The notes under the pieces: generated by a model
The model's input: only the letters and a program-made list of their open reading frames with translations
Databases searched by the model: none
Told to the model about the DNA's origin: nothing
Assembly: GCA_040285825.1 (NCBI GenBank)
Contig: JAUPSS010000004.1
Span: 6,083,658 to 6,147,657, forward strand
Source of the DNA: Eukaryota sp. TZLM1-RC
Lineage: Eukaryota > Metamonada: BaSk clade
Length of the DNA: 64,000 nucleotides
Direction of reading: 5' to 3'
Shown here: positions 52,351-62,524 of the stretch, in pieces
How positions within the stretch are numbered: the first letter of the stretch is position 1
Layout: every line of letters begins with the position of its first letter
Made by a program: the position numbers and the translations under genes

Positions 52351-53130
52351 GTTGGAATCAATTTCAAAAAAAATTTGTTAAATTTTTGTTTTAACGATCA
52401 TGTAGAAAAGTCAACAGCAAAAGAGAACATTATTGTAAAGTTGAAAAAAAAATTCACTTTATATCAACATTTTTCTGAAAATGAATTGCTAAATTCATTT
52501 AAAAAATCACTAGAAACTCACAATCCTCACATAATGTGTAATTTCATTTTTGTAGACATTGACATCCCACGTGTTCACAAAAGGAAGACTTTTTAAAGGT
52601 GAAATCAATGCTAGTGAATGGATTGAATTCCATAATTTAAATTGAATAGAATTGAATCACAAACACTTGAACCTTCAATTGCAGGTCAATTTCTTGTTGA
52701 CAATTGTAGTATTTACACAAATTATTATTCAACCACGCAAATTAAACACAGTTTCTAAAACTATATTTGGGGAGAGTAAAATTGACCTTGATCCTCAGTA
52801 TATTGCAAAATATTGAAAGCCTCATGAAGATGATTCCTTCTCAGATTATCCTTATGCCAAGGATGAACTGCAGTTGCAGTTCATTGTTTGAGGGATACAG
52901 AGTTAGCCATGAAAATGTGTAATTTCTTTAACAATGACCAATTCATGGAAACTGTCAAACATAAACCTTATGATGGTTATAAAGACAGTTTAAAATTGTC
53001 ATCAGAGATCCGCAAATGATTGACGTAATCGATGAAACGGTAATTGGGTGTCAAGAAATTTCTATTGTTGGTTGAGAATTCATTTGTGGTTATTATTTTC
53101 ATCTATTTGACTTCAATACTAATGCCGTTA

Positions 53131-53838
53131 TACCAAAAATTAAAACACAATTATTTCGTGATGCTGTTCATGTTGTCACATGTCAAAGTGAGGAGGACAG
53201 TTCCCTCGGGCCAAAGACAAAAAAAGCTTTACAAAATCCTCGTTGTGCGCCATAGTTGGATGTCTTCCATCAACATTTAAAGACAAAATTGTTCCAAAAA
53301 TTTTAACAAAAATAGGAATGTGTAGTATTTTGTATTACATAATGGCTAAACTGATTGTGTATCTAAATAAACTCCGGTGCCATTACTTTGATTACTTGAT
53401 TCGGTTTGTTGATGTTTTCTATAATGTTAAGAGAAACAATAACCTTCTGATAAAACAAGATAAGAAAAAATTTTCATCATTTATTAGTAAAGTTAAATCT
53501 CTCCTTCTCATAGGATGTAGAACTATTGATGGTAAAACATCTGCAATGAGAACCAAAGTCTCGTTAATAAGTTCGCTTTTGATTAATGGTTATATCCTTT
53601 ATTTACTTCCCACTATTTAAAGGGACAAGTATTCAAGAGCCATGTTCTACATTAACAGTTATTTAGAAGATGAGGAGTGCAAACTCTTTCATGCTCAGCC
53701 TTTGAAAAATTCTTGTATACCATCTTATATCAGAATTGACAAGACAAGCTTGTTGGACTTGTTCTTTGCCGAATACAGCGACATTCTGGGTCAAAGGTCG
53801 TCTCATCAATCCAATGATCAAGCTACTGATTTGGCTTA
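53131..53838. repeat. 708-bp tandem duplication, unit 1
   Basis: The unit starts TACCAAAAATTAAAACAC and repeats directly at 53839. Only a few substitutions separate the two, for example ATTACAT versus ATTGCAT near 53337/54045. It lies inside the Fanzor-like pseudogene. Confidence 0.95.
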
Positions 53839-54546
53839 TACCAAAAATTAAAACACAATTATTTCGTGATGCTGTTCATGTTGTCACATGTCAAAGTGAG
53901 GAGGACAGTTCCCTCGGGCCAAAGACAAAAAAAGCTTTACAAAATCCTCGTTGTGCGCCATAGTTGGATGTCTTCCATCAACATTTAAAGACAAAATTGT
54001 TCCAAAAATTTTAACAAAAATAGGAATGTGTAGTATTTTGTATTGCATAATGGCTAAACTGATTGTGTAACTAAATAAACTCCGGTGCCATTACTTTGAT
54101 TACTTGATTCGGTTTGTTGATGTTTTCTATAATGTTAAGAGAAACAATAACCTTCTGATAAAACAAGATAAGAAAAAATTTTCATCATTTATTAGTAAAG
54201 TTAAATCTCTCCTTCTCATAGGATGTAGAAATATTGATGGTAAAACATCTGCAATGAGAACCAAAGTCTCGTTAATAAGTTCGCTTTTGATTAATGGTTA
54301 TATCCTTTATTTACTTCCCACTATTTAAAGGGACAAGTATTCAAGAGCCATGTTCTACATTAACAGTTATTTAGAAGATGAGGAGTGCAAACTCTTTCAT
54401 GCTCAGCCTTTGAAAAATTCTTGTATACCATCTTATATCAGAATTGACAAGACAAGCTTGTTGGACTTGTTCTTTGCCGAATACAGCGACATTCTGGGTC
54501 AAAGGTCGTCTCATCAATCCAATGATCAAGCTACTGATTTGGCTTT
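53839..54546. repeat. 708-bp tandem duplication, unit 2
   Basis: Head-to-tail copy of 53131-53838 ending in GCTACTGATTTGGCTT. The following sequence continues the Fanzor-like protein (WDTV...), so unit 2 carries the original junction. Confidence 0.95.
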
Positions 54547-55547
54547 ATGGGACACCGTTTAAAAAATGGAGAAGATAAAAAATATGAAACCTTATTCAGA
54601 AAATTCAAAATGCATCATGTCTAGCATCAAGACTGATGGAGTAGCAGTATTATTCATTCAATCTAGATTGGACATGAAACAGTATAAGGTTATGAACCAT
54701 CTGAAGAGGAATGGCAAAGGATGGATTTAAACAGCAGTATAATTAATCAAATGACTGAAAGAACAATTAGTTTATTAAGAGGAAAAGTATTTTCAGAAAT
54801 CAATATTCCCCACGAAATTGATTACTCATTCAATTTGAGAAATACTGAACAAAAAACTAAACCTGCAGCAGAAGCAACTATATCCCAAATCAACAAAAGC
54901 TGCAGGTTTGACAGATTTATGGCATATATTAAACAAAAGAATTTTGTGAATAGTATTGTAGGTGAAGTCTATCATCAAAAAAATTTTTAGGAAACCAAGA
55001 TGGTGGGCTGATTAATCGCACAAGATCTGAGGCAAAGATGATTCAGAGATTCAAATCAGTAATTGGTGATTCCAGCCAAGTAGTTATCGGAATCAGAGAC
55101 TGGTATCATCAAAAACACAAAAAATTCAATGAACCTACCAAAGGAAATGGTTTGAGAATTTTGATCAAAAAGGCTGGTTAAAAGGTCTTTTTAATTGATG
55201 AGTTTCGAACCAGTTGCTATTGTTTCAACTGGAAGAAAGCGGAAAAACCACTTGAAACACGCCGATGGTGCAGAAATCCTAGGCCATCGAAGAAGCATGA
55301 GATGTCTATTCGTCACCGGCTTACCATGTGTAAATCATACGAAAGTTTGTGAAAAAGAGTTTGAAATGCTTCACTGAATATGTTGGAAGTGATTGAAGCA
55401 CATGTAAAAGGTGGAGATAGACCAGTATACCTACAGAGACCCAAGGTTGATAACGGGTCAAAGAAAAAGGTATCAAGGAGACAAAAAATCAATCCCTCTC
55501 GGTGGAAAAAAGACACTTATTTCATTGTTATAAACATCATCTGTAGA

Positions 55548-55982
55548 ATGACGGTTCCTACATCTATTCCTTCCAACACACTGCTTACCCACATTGCGAT
55601 TCACACTAGTAGTATAGAACAATCGATTTGTTTTTATCAAAAGTATTGCAACCTGAAGGTTCTGCATGAAAGACCTGGCATGGGGGATCGCATTGTTTGG
55701 ATGGGTGATAATGACAACAAATGTTGTGTCTTTGTTCTTCTTCCAGGCCGCAAAACTTCTGCTCCTGAATTTCCTGTGCCGCAAGACATAAGTCACTATG
55801 GATTTGCCTGTCCATCTCAAGCAAGAGTTGATGAAATTGCTGAACATGCCAAGAATGACAATATTCTCGTATTTGGTCCTAAGCAGATGTCTCCACCAAC
55901 AAACTACATATGCATAGTTCGTTCTCCTGAAGGACGAAACATTGAGTTTTCATATGGCCAGGACTGGGATATCATTCAGTAA
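55548..55982 (+). CDS. VOC/glyoxalase-family protein, 144 aa
   Basis: This compact protein has the vicinal-oxygen-chelate fold pattern: LTHIAIHTSSIEQSICFYQK, KVLHERPGMGDRIVWM, then DISHYGFACPSQARVDEIAE and SPEGRNIEFSYGQDW. The His of THIAIH, the His of SHYGFA and the Glu of IEFSYG are candidate metal ligands, as in glyoxalase I and related isomerases and dioxygenases. A single VOC module of this length usually dimerises. The substrate is unknown. The same frame stays open upstream into a Fanzor-like relic (from 55380), but the VOC domain begins right after ATG 55548, which is preferred. Cytosolic; no signal peptide. Confidence 0.82.
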   Translation: MTVPTSIPSNTLLTHIAIHTSSIEQSICFYQKYCNLKVLHERPGMGDRIVWMGDNDNKCCVFVLLPGRKTSAPEFPVPQDISHYGFACPSQARVDEIAEHAKNDNILVFGPKQMSPPTNYICIVRSPEGRNIEFSYGQDWDIIQ

Positions 55983-56144
55983 TCTGTTTCAATGTATAGA
56001 GTTTTGCTCATTGTAACTTAAATGGTGATTTCATTGTACCTACCTTGTCTTTGTTTATAAAACCTTTCATTATCGTGCAATTGCTGTTATAAAAATAATG
56101 GTGATTCACAAACAAATTTTATTTACAAAACGAATAATCAAAAG

Positions 56145-56714
56145 TTACTGAAAATCTTCACCAATAAAAAACCCTTCCAAACTAGGATCGTGGTAGAACC
56201 GAATAGCCCGTTCACAGAGAGCCGACAAGATAACCTTTTTGAGTTTGCTATTTTGGTATTGTAAGAGGGTAAAGGAGGGGAGCTGATCTAAAAACTCGTG
56301 CACTTCACGTTCATTCTGGACTAGTTTCTTCTCCACATTGTCTATAATGTAGTTGAGTCCTGACAGATAATCGTAAAGACAGGACGGATAGCCACTCTGA
56401 TCGGCGGGAAGAGACCGTTTCAGGTTGTTATAGAGATGTAATAGTTCCCACTTACTAAGACATTCATTGAGGTAAGCTGTTTCGGGAACAGGATCAGGCA
56501 TAATGTCTGCTGACTGTTCAGGACTGTGAGGTTCTGGTGGATTATGAGGTCCAGATTCTTGCTCATAGAATGCCGCAGGATTCTTGAGTTGTAGCTGATA
56601 TTCGAGTTCTTTGAAACATCCGCTGACATCCAATCTGTGAGCATGGAGTAAGGCTTGTATGAATGTGGGAGAAAAGTCGCTGGAGAACTTTTGGAGGTCG
56701 AGAAAATCTGCCAT
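56145..56714 (-). CDS. uncharacterised helical protein, 189 aa
   Basis: The first ATG at 56712-56714 starts MADFLDLQKFSSDFSPTFIQ, followed by a helix (ALLHAHRLDVSGCFKELEYQ), a Pro/Glu-rich loop (about residues 50-80) and two long helices rich in Leu and charged residues. It ends with FFIGEDFQ. The N-terminal two-helix pattern vaguely recalls small helical interaction modules, but no family was identified. The composition, length and clean start favour a real gene. No membrane segment. Confidence 0.6.
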   Translation of the reverse strand: MADFLDLQKFSSDFSPTFIQALLHAHRLDVSGCFKELEYQLQLKNPAAFYEQESGPHNPPEPHSPEQSADIMPDPVPETAYLNECLSKWELLHLYNNLKRSLPADQSGYPSCLYDYLSGLNYIIDNVEKKLVQNEREVHEFLDQLPSFTLLQYQNSKLKKVILSALCERAIRFYHDPSLEGFFIGEDFQ

Positions 56715-56849
56715 TGTGGTTGTGATAATAAGGGTTGTGGTGTGTGAGGAAAATTTGCATCTGAGGATGATATACCCTCTTCATCTACCATGGGTTGGCA
56801 CCTGAAAAGACCGTTACAGGTTTAGAAATTGCAGTTGTAGAGGTATCCA

Positions 56850-58505
56850 TGGAATTCAGTAGTCATTTTCAATCTATGTCATACAAAATTGGTCTCCGAC
56901 TTAATTTATTTAAATGTGTTTTGTTATCGAATTCTCCAGTTTCCACAATAGTTGATGGTATTTGAATTCAAGCCAAATTATATTCAATTGATGCTATTCG
57001 TCATTTGGGTTCGTTTTTAGGAAATAATGATGAAATTACCAAGAAATTGTTTGAAAATTTGAACTCAATTTCTAACAAACTTGACCGAATGATGAATTTA
57101 GATATAAAAAAACACATCAAATTTACCATTATAAGACTGTGTTTTAGTTTCATTTTTAATCATATATTTCGATCTACAAATCCTCTTATCACTAGGCCTT
57201 TGGCTAAGAAGTTTAATGAATTACGTGCAAAAGTTCTGTCTCAATTACTGGGATGTAAAATATTTCAAATTCCAGATCATGCTTACCTTAGTCCACATTA
57301 TGGTGGTTTAGGGTGGACGAAGGCTTCTATTCTTACCTCGTGTGCTTTTGTTGGTGGATGCAGAAATGCAATCTTTGAGTTTTCCGAAAGATTTGCAGAT
57401 TGGGAACATTTATTGATGGCAACGCAAAGTTCCACTGTTTTTGCATTAAATGAAGAAATTTCCAAAATTGATGTAGAAAAATGGGGTCGATGTTTTCCCC
57501 AATCATTCAATGGCAATATTCCAGAAAAAAATGTTTGAAATTTGAAGTACACTCTTTGAACATTACAGAAACGATTGACTGGAATGTATGAAAAAGATCT
57601 TTAAATCAATATATGCAGCTCGGCTGTTTTAAATCAAGATCTTCACTCATTGTTATTGGAAAAGGGTGTTTGTGAAAACAAGTCGTCAGATTCTTCACTT
57701 TTAGTAACCATTGTACCACGAAGATTTGGATTGTGTGCCACTAATGAAGCATTTGTAACAAAAATGAGATTATATTTGAACATCCCCATTAACCAATTAT
57801 TATCAAAAGAAAAATGTATTTGTACGAATTCACCTCAACTCACTTTGCACCATGCTCTGAATTGCTCTAAATTGATAACTTATCGTTCTTCATTACATGA
57901 TGCTGTTAGAGACACTGTTTTCAATATGGCACAAACTGCAAGGATATCGTGTATCAAAGAGCCCCTGCTGAAGGAAACACTTTCTCTGAATAATTTTGGT
58001 TATGATGATAGAGGTGATGTATACTGTGATTGGATTGATAATTCTGAAGCTATTGTTGACTTTGTCTCATGTAATGTTGCAAATGATACTTTGGTTCACA
58101 GAAGAAAACTTAATCATGTGACTGCTCTGGATTTTAAAGCAAAAGAGAAACATAAAAAATATGATAAAGATATTGAAGAGGCTAATGTCGATAGAAATAC
58201 ACAGCTGGTTTTATTGCTTTCCCATTTTCGATAAATGGAAGATTATCAGTTGAAGCAGAAACTTTTTTGAATGACTTCCAAAAAATGGTGCAAGAAAAAA
58301 CAATGAAAAGATTTGATATTTTTTATGGCGTTCACGGATTCAATTTGCCATTATTAATAGATTACCTCGGTTTTTCAATCGAATAAGAGAAGCTTTAGTT
58401 AGACAGCAAGCAGATCAAGATTTTGTAGAGGAAATCTTGGTTCAATGATAGTCGTCCCATTAGTTATGAATTAATTTAATTAAGTGTGCAAATTCAATAA
58501 AGACA
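56850..58505 (+). mobile_element. non-LTR retroelement 3' half, RLE type (family 1), longest copy
   Basis: Coding begins inside the end of the reverse-transcriptase domain (YKIGLRLNLFKCVLLSNSPV) and continues SIDAIRHLGSFLGNND, KLDRMMNLDIKKHIKFTIIR, FQIPDHAYLSPHYGGLGWTK and a frame break near 57538. The 57650-58234 frame gives CICTNSPQLTLHHALNC (CCHC knuckle), HDAVRDTVFNMAQ, and the endonuclease block RGDVYCDWIDNSEAIVDF with KAKEKHKKYDKDIEEAN. After another frameshift it ends RREALVRQ-type and FVEEILVQ, then the tail TTAATTAAGTGTGCAAATTC and an AATAAA signal. It is 5' truncated just before the YxDD region. Two or more frameshifts make it inactive. Confidence 0.82.
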
Positions 58506-58604
58506 AACATCTTCAAATCCATATTTCAAAAAATTGTTGACAATATTTTTAAACTGTATAGTTATTTATTTGTCAATTACCGAATAAAAAATCATCAATT
58601 ACAC

Positions 58605-58770
58605 AACTAAAGCTCCACATCCTCAAAACCTGCCTTTCCCACATCGAACCAGTTAATTCCTAAAGATTCAGAAAATTTCCCAAAAGAAGAAAGTGAATGA
58701 GAAATTAATTTCACCATTCCCTTAAAAATAAAAAAGTGCAGAGCCGACCATATCCAATATCTTTTTGGCA
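58605..58770 (-). mobile_element. retroelement C-terminal relic
   Basis: The minus strand reads KRYWIWSALHFFIFKGMVKL, then ISHSLSSFGKFSESLGINWF and GFEDVEL before a stop. The pattern matches NRIVFCIFKSIPTMISKALL...DACLEDIEF of the 28203 copy. It is oriented opposite to the 56850-58505 copy beside it. Confidence 0.65.
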
Positions 58771-58799
58771 CCAAAGCAATGAAAAATCAATCACTCCGC

Positions 58800-59405
58800 T
58801 TCACTGACCCACTCATCAATAGATGTTTATGACGTGCAGAAATGGAACCATTACCTGCTTGAAATATCAACTATCGGTGACTATAAGGACTATGAAGCTA
58901 ATAACGTAAGACGATCATTGCTCAAGCAGCAATTATATCTGAGTGCTCGAAAAGCATTGAGGAGAAACACATTTGACTTCTTTATAAGAAAACAGAAAAG
59001 ATTCAGCTCCATTATTAACAAAGTGAAAAAATTTGCAAACGGTCGAGAAGTAAAAGTGTGGTTTGGCAATGGAGGTGGTGGTACATCACGTCAAAAAGTG
59101 AGAACACCATGTAAGGCATTTCTCAAGTTATTACAATGTTCATTTGCTAATGGGAAGATCGGAGATGAATATATGACATCTGCAAAGGTGAACTGCTGCA
59201 AGATGCTACACCAAAAGATCTATTGATAATTTGATGGTGAAGTTAAAGTTCACAACGCCTATTTCAGTTGTCCGGAACGTAATCAAGTATGGTCTAGAGA
59301 CGTTTCCGCATCACTAAATCAGCTAGAAATTGCAATTAGTGAGTACTACTATGGAACAAGACCAGAAGCGTTCCAGAGACCACAAAGAAACTAGCTTCAA
59401 AGCTA
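58800..59405 (+). pseudogene. Fanzor/TnpB-like nuclease relic, RuvC II to C-terminus
   Basis: An open frame reads NTFDFFIRKQKRFSSIINKV, then VKVWFGNGGGGTSRQKVRTP, then KIGDEYMTSAKVNCC (RuvC II Asp-Glu plus first zinc-finger cysteines). Two adjacent stops (59224-59229) follow. The frame then continues GEVKVHNAYFSCPERNQVWS, RDVSASLNQLEIAISEYYYG and TRPEAFQRP. The DEYxTS, CC..., SC and RDVSASLN order is the signature of the RuvC II, zinc ribbon and RuvC III regions in TnpB/Fanzor proteins. The N-terminal half is missing, so this is a truncated inactive copy. It seems more intact in this region than the other copies here. Confidence 0.72.
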
Positions 59406-59559
59406 CGTATTGTTCTAGAGGAGAAATGGGCTCACTGAGATTGATGGCCAATTATTCGAGGATTCTAGAACGTCTGTGGACGATCTCACCAAGGATGAAA
59501 GTTCTTGGAATATGTTTGAATGATGCTGAAAAAAGTATGCATTTCAAATGAAAACCAAG

Positions 59560-59891
59560 GTGAAAGATCCAAATGCATATCAAAGATTCAAACAAAAAAC
59601 AAAGAGACTCAAGAATGATTTACGAGTGGCAAAAAAGAAGCAACAAGATGATGAGGATATTAGAAATCGTGAAGATACAATCAAAGAATTCGAACAAAGA
59701 TGAATCAGAAAAAGCACAATGTTAAACTAGTCCTATGCCATGGACTGCTACACTGTCAAAATAGTGAATGTGGCGTGTATTGGGAAAGGGATGTTAACAG
59801 CACTCTAAACATGTACCGGATTACGTACTCTGATATTCATGATAATTGTAGCAAGGGTACGGCAGCAGTGAGTGTGGGAAATAACATTTAG
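59560..59891 (+). pseudogene. second Fanzor-like zinc-finger/RuvC III relic
   Basis: After a charged stretch in another frame (AYQRFKQKTKRLKNDLRVAK), the frame from 59700 reads HNVKLVLCHGLLHCQNSECG, then VYWERDVNSTLNMYRITYSD. RDVNSTLNM is the RuvC III motif. The subtype matches the 39404-39723 copy and differs from the neighbouring 58800-59405 relic. It ends about 50 bp before the KRI1 start, so it may contribute to that gene's 5' region. Confidence 0.65.
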
Positions 59892-59948
59892 AGTATTAGT
59901 GTTAAGATTTATTGATAAAAACATACATTTTTTGAGTTGAATCTTATT

Positions 59949-61340
59949 ATGTCTTCCTCAAGTGAATCTGATTTTGAAAACGACCCACCAGCCAACGACA
60001 CCTCAACTGATGAAGATGATGATGCTATTCTCCTAGATTCCAAAGTCTCATCTGAAATTCTCTCCACTCTTGCAGCAATTAAATCAAAAGATTCTTCCCT
60101 TTTAGATCCTTCCAAGCAATTCTACACGCAACCTGATGAAGATCAACTTACCAAGGTCCTCGAAGCGCGTAAGTCTTCTCCTGATAACACTATCACGCTG
60201 AAAGATTATGAACATTCAATGTTGCTTAAAGATCTTCCCGACGAGGAGCAGTTGGATAAGCAACACACGGACAAGATGAACAAGGACACTCAGGAAGAAA
60301 AGGAGGCTCTTAGGCAAGCATTAGAGGATGACTCTGACAGTGAATTATTCGAACAAAAGAGTTTGGTGCCAACTGATCCAGATACTGAAGCAAAAGAAGT
60401 AGCAAAAACAGAAGCAAAAGAAGAAATGCCGTTAGATATTGTGGATAAAGTTTTTGATGGTACAACTGAGGAAGATCAATTTTTAAAAGATTATATCTTG
60501 AATGAAAAATGGAAAGGTAATGTTAATATTAATGATCAAGTTTTTGATGAAGTCGAAAAAGATTATCAAGATGTGGCTGTTGAAAATGATTTCGAGGAGG
60601 ATTTTAATTTCAGATTTGAAGATCAAATAGTTGGACATTCCAGAATTATAGAGGGGTCAGTTAGATCTACGAAGAGCAAAAGAGCAAGGCAAAGAGAGGC
60701 GAAGAGGGAGAGAAAACGAGCATTGGAGGAGCAAAATGTCAAGACAACTAAGGACGCAAAAGTTGAAAAAAGGAAGGAATTGATGGCAAAGTTGACTGCT
60801 TTGGAAGGGATTTTGGGAATTGTTTTTAATAATGAAGTCGTCGAGACTCCTGAAGACTTTTTGGATGGGGAATTTGATGATGAAAAATTTGACGACTTTG
60901 TTGAAGAAAATTTTGAAAAATTTGGTAATAATTTTGATGATCTTGAGTCTGAAGTACGCTCCCGTTTAGGTACCATAAAGGAAACCTTTAATAATCAAAC
61001 CAATCAATCAGATCTGATTGATGAGGAAGAATTGATTCGTAAAGAAGTAGAAATAGAACGTCTTCTAGATGACTACCTTTCCTTGGACTATGAAGATGTG
61101 GTTGGTGATGTTAAGTGTAGATTCAAGTACAAAAACGTTGATGCTGAGGATTTTGGTTTGGATGTATTGGACATTCTAAATACTCCTGATTCAGAATTAA
61201 ACAAAACTGTTGGGTTAAAGTTACTTGCTCCTTATAGGGAAAAGAAAGAAGGGAAATCTTTAAAAAGAGCAGGAGTTGAAAGGGGAAAAAGACGCAGTTT
61301 TGGCAGGTATTCAAGTTCAAAGAAGAGGAGTAGAATATAG
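59949..61340 (+). CDS. KRI1: KRI1 ribosome-biogenesis factor
   Basis: This 463-residue protein matches Kri1, a nucleolar partner of Krr1 needed for 40S assembly. Visible family blocks are the acidic N-terminus and SSEILSTLAAIKSKDSSLLD. Then come TLKDYEHSMLLKDLPDEEQ, EDQFLKDYILNEKWKGN and EEDFNFRFEDQIVGHSRIIE, followed by the basic SVRSTKSKRARQREAKRERK. Near the C-terminus it has VKCRFKYKNVDAEDFGLDVL, then ILNTPDSELNKTVGLKLLAP before YREKK, the Kri1 C-terminal domain hallmark. A Lys/Arg-rich tail ends it. ATG 59949 is the first in frame. It is shorter than yeast Kri1 but complete in domains. A Fanzor-like relic lies directly upstream. Confidence 0.92.
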   Translation: MSSSSESDFENDPPANDTSTDEDDDAILLDSKVSSEILSTLAAIKSKDSSLLDPSKQFYTQPDEDQLTKVLEARKSSPDNTITLKDYEHSMLLKDLPDEEQLDKQHTDKMNKDTQEEKEALRQALEDDSDSELFEQKSLVPTDPDTEAKEVAKTEAKEEMPLDIVDKVFDGTTEEDQFLKDYILNEKWKGNVNINDQVFDEVEKDYQDVAVENDFEEDFNFRFEDQIVGHSRIIEGSVRSTKSKRARQREAKRERKRALEEQNVKTTKDAKVEKRKELMAKLTALEGILGIVFNNEVVETPEDFLDGEFDDEKFDDFVEENFEKFGNNFDDLESEVRSRLGTIKETFNNQTNQSDLIDEEELIRKEVEIERLLDDYLSLDYEDVVGDVKCRFKYKNVDAEDFGLDVLDILNTPDSELNKTVGLKLLAPYREKKEGKSLKRAGVERGKRRSFGRYSSSKKRSRI

Positions 61341-61723
61341 TTTATTATTTATTTATTATTAGTTTGCCATTTAGTTCTATTTATATCTAAAGTAGTTTTT
61401 GTTTTTGTTTTTTCAAATATGTTTTTTTAATTCAATGAAGTTTCAATGTGGAAATCAAATAATGAAAATAAGATTCAAGAGAATGCATTAATCTTTGCAA
61501 AATTGATTCTTTATAAGGAGCCACATTGATTCCATCAAAATTATATCATGAACCAGAAATCCCAATTTGAAATTCACAAACCTTAAAACTTCAAATGATA
61601 AGCTCATAAATTCAATCAATTGATCAATCAATAGTTAATCAATCAACATTATTGACCCTTTCTGCTTAAATGCAAATGATTTCACACAACACACGTTTAT
61701 CAATCCTAACTCTAACCTTAACC
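61341..61723. other. intergenic region with telomere-like tract
   Basis: A 3' flank containing repeated TCAATCAATTGATCAATCAA words near 61610-61645 and, at 61705-61726, CCTAACTCTAACCTTAACCC, an imperfect telomere-type array. No gene. Confidence 0.5.
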
Positions 61724-62245
61724 CTAGCCCATTCTGACCCTATCATAACGAAGTCTTTGCTGGGGATCTTTAAGTAATTTGTACGCATTGTTAATAGAGG
61801 CCCAACGTTCCTCACATTTTGACCTTGACTTTGAGATACATTTGTCTGGATGTTCTGTCCTGGAAAGCTTCTTGTATGCCTTCCTTATTTCCTGCTCAGA
61901 AGCACTGCTAGAAACACCTAATATGGAATAATGTGATTGTTCAGAAGCACTTCCGTCAAGGAAAAAACTCAAAATGGGCACCAACACAGTTGACAATAGT
62001 AATGCGTAAATGAAGAACTTACCAATAAAACCTGCAAATTTGCCCAGAGTCGAAGGCTGAAGAGCTTCATTAAAGATTTCAAAGTCATCAAAATCATTGC
62101 TTGTAGAAAAAGAATCGTTATCATTATCACTGCAGCTTGAGCAACTGCATGAAGACGAAAGACCTGTGCCTATGGTGTTACAATATTGAAGGTATTCATC
62201 TTGAGCCAAGAAGAAACTATCTACTTGCTCAGGAGTTGTATTCAT
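61724..62245 (-). CDS. membrane J-domain (DnaJ/Hsp40) protein, 173 aa
   Basis: The N-terminal half is Ser/Asp-rich and acidic (CSCSSCSDNDNDSF). One hydrophobic segment (about residues 75-98, GKFFIYALLLSTVLVPILSF) follows, then a C-terminal J domain: HYSILGVSSSASEQEIRKAY, KKLSRTEHPDKC with the intact HPD, and AYKLLKDPQQRLRYD. J domains stimulate Hsp70 ATPases, so the partner would be an Hsp70, for example at the ER or another endomembrane; topology is inferred. The Sec63/ERdj relatives place the J domain differently. The first ATG is 62243-62245. The end of the J domain is close to the stop, so no client-binding domain is present. Confidence 0.85.
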   Translation of the reverse strand: MNTTPEQVDSFFLAQDEYLQYCNTIGTGLSSSCSCSSCSDNDNDSFSTSNDFDDFEIFNEALQPSTLGKFAGFIGKFFIYALLLSTVLVPILSFFLDGSASEQSHYSILGVSSSASEQEIRKAYKKLSRTEHPDKCISKSRSKCEERWASINNAYKLLKDPQQRLRYDRVRMG

Positions 62246-62319
62246 TGAATGGAATCTGATGAAAAGTGAGAAGTGAATTAATAGTATTTGGGGTGAAAAA
62301 AGACTTGACAAAGTGGAAT

Positions 62320-62500
62320 TTATTTCAATTTACCATTATCAATAGATTACCTCGGTCTTTCAATCGAATTAGAGAAGCTTTAGCTAGACAGCAAGCAGAT
62401 TAAGATTTTGTAGAGGAAATTTTGGTTCAATGATAGTTGTCCAATTAGTTATGAATTAATTTTATTAAGTGTGCATGATCAATAAATATTTCCATTTCGA
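62320..62500 (+). mobile_element. retroelement 3' tail relic (family 1)
   Basis: Reads INRLPRSFNRIREALARQQA, followed by a stop, then FVEEILVQ and the tail TTATTAAGTGTGCATGATCA with an AATAAA. It matches the ends of the 1453-1990 and 56850-58505 copies. It sits directly upstream of the J-domain gene. Confidence 0.75.
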
Positions 62501-62524
62501 TTTCCACATTCTAATAAGCTGATT

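Larger units (their letters stand above)
52990..55470 (+). pseudogene. Fanzor/TnpB-like RNA-guided nuclease pseudogene with internal tandem duplication
   Basis: Broken plus-strand frames give, in order, KFSSFISKVKSLLLIGCRTI, CIPSYIRIDKTSLLDLFF, WDTV...KTDGVAVLF (about 54550-54660), VVIGIRDWYHQKHKKF (55080), GLRILIKKAG, FLIDEFRTSCYC (55192-55225) and NASLNMLEVIEAHVKGGDRP (55365-55440). The TDGVAV block, the DE(F/Y)xTS RuvC II plus zinc-finger start, and the NAxLNM plus GxRP end are the landmarks of TnpB-related Fanzor proteins, eukaryotic RNA-guided DNA nucleases. The RuvC I DPG block is not recognisable. Many frameshifts and stops show it is dead. It ends about 80 bp before the VOC gene. No guide-RNA or end sequence could be defined by eye. 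Confidence 0.7.

Noticed and set aside
51977-52596. Two short plus-strand frames before the Fanzor-like pseudogene
   Set aside because: They may be N-terminal remnants of that element, but no landmark is visible and one overlaps a minus-strand retroelement tail.
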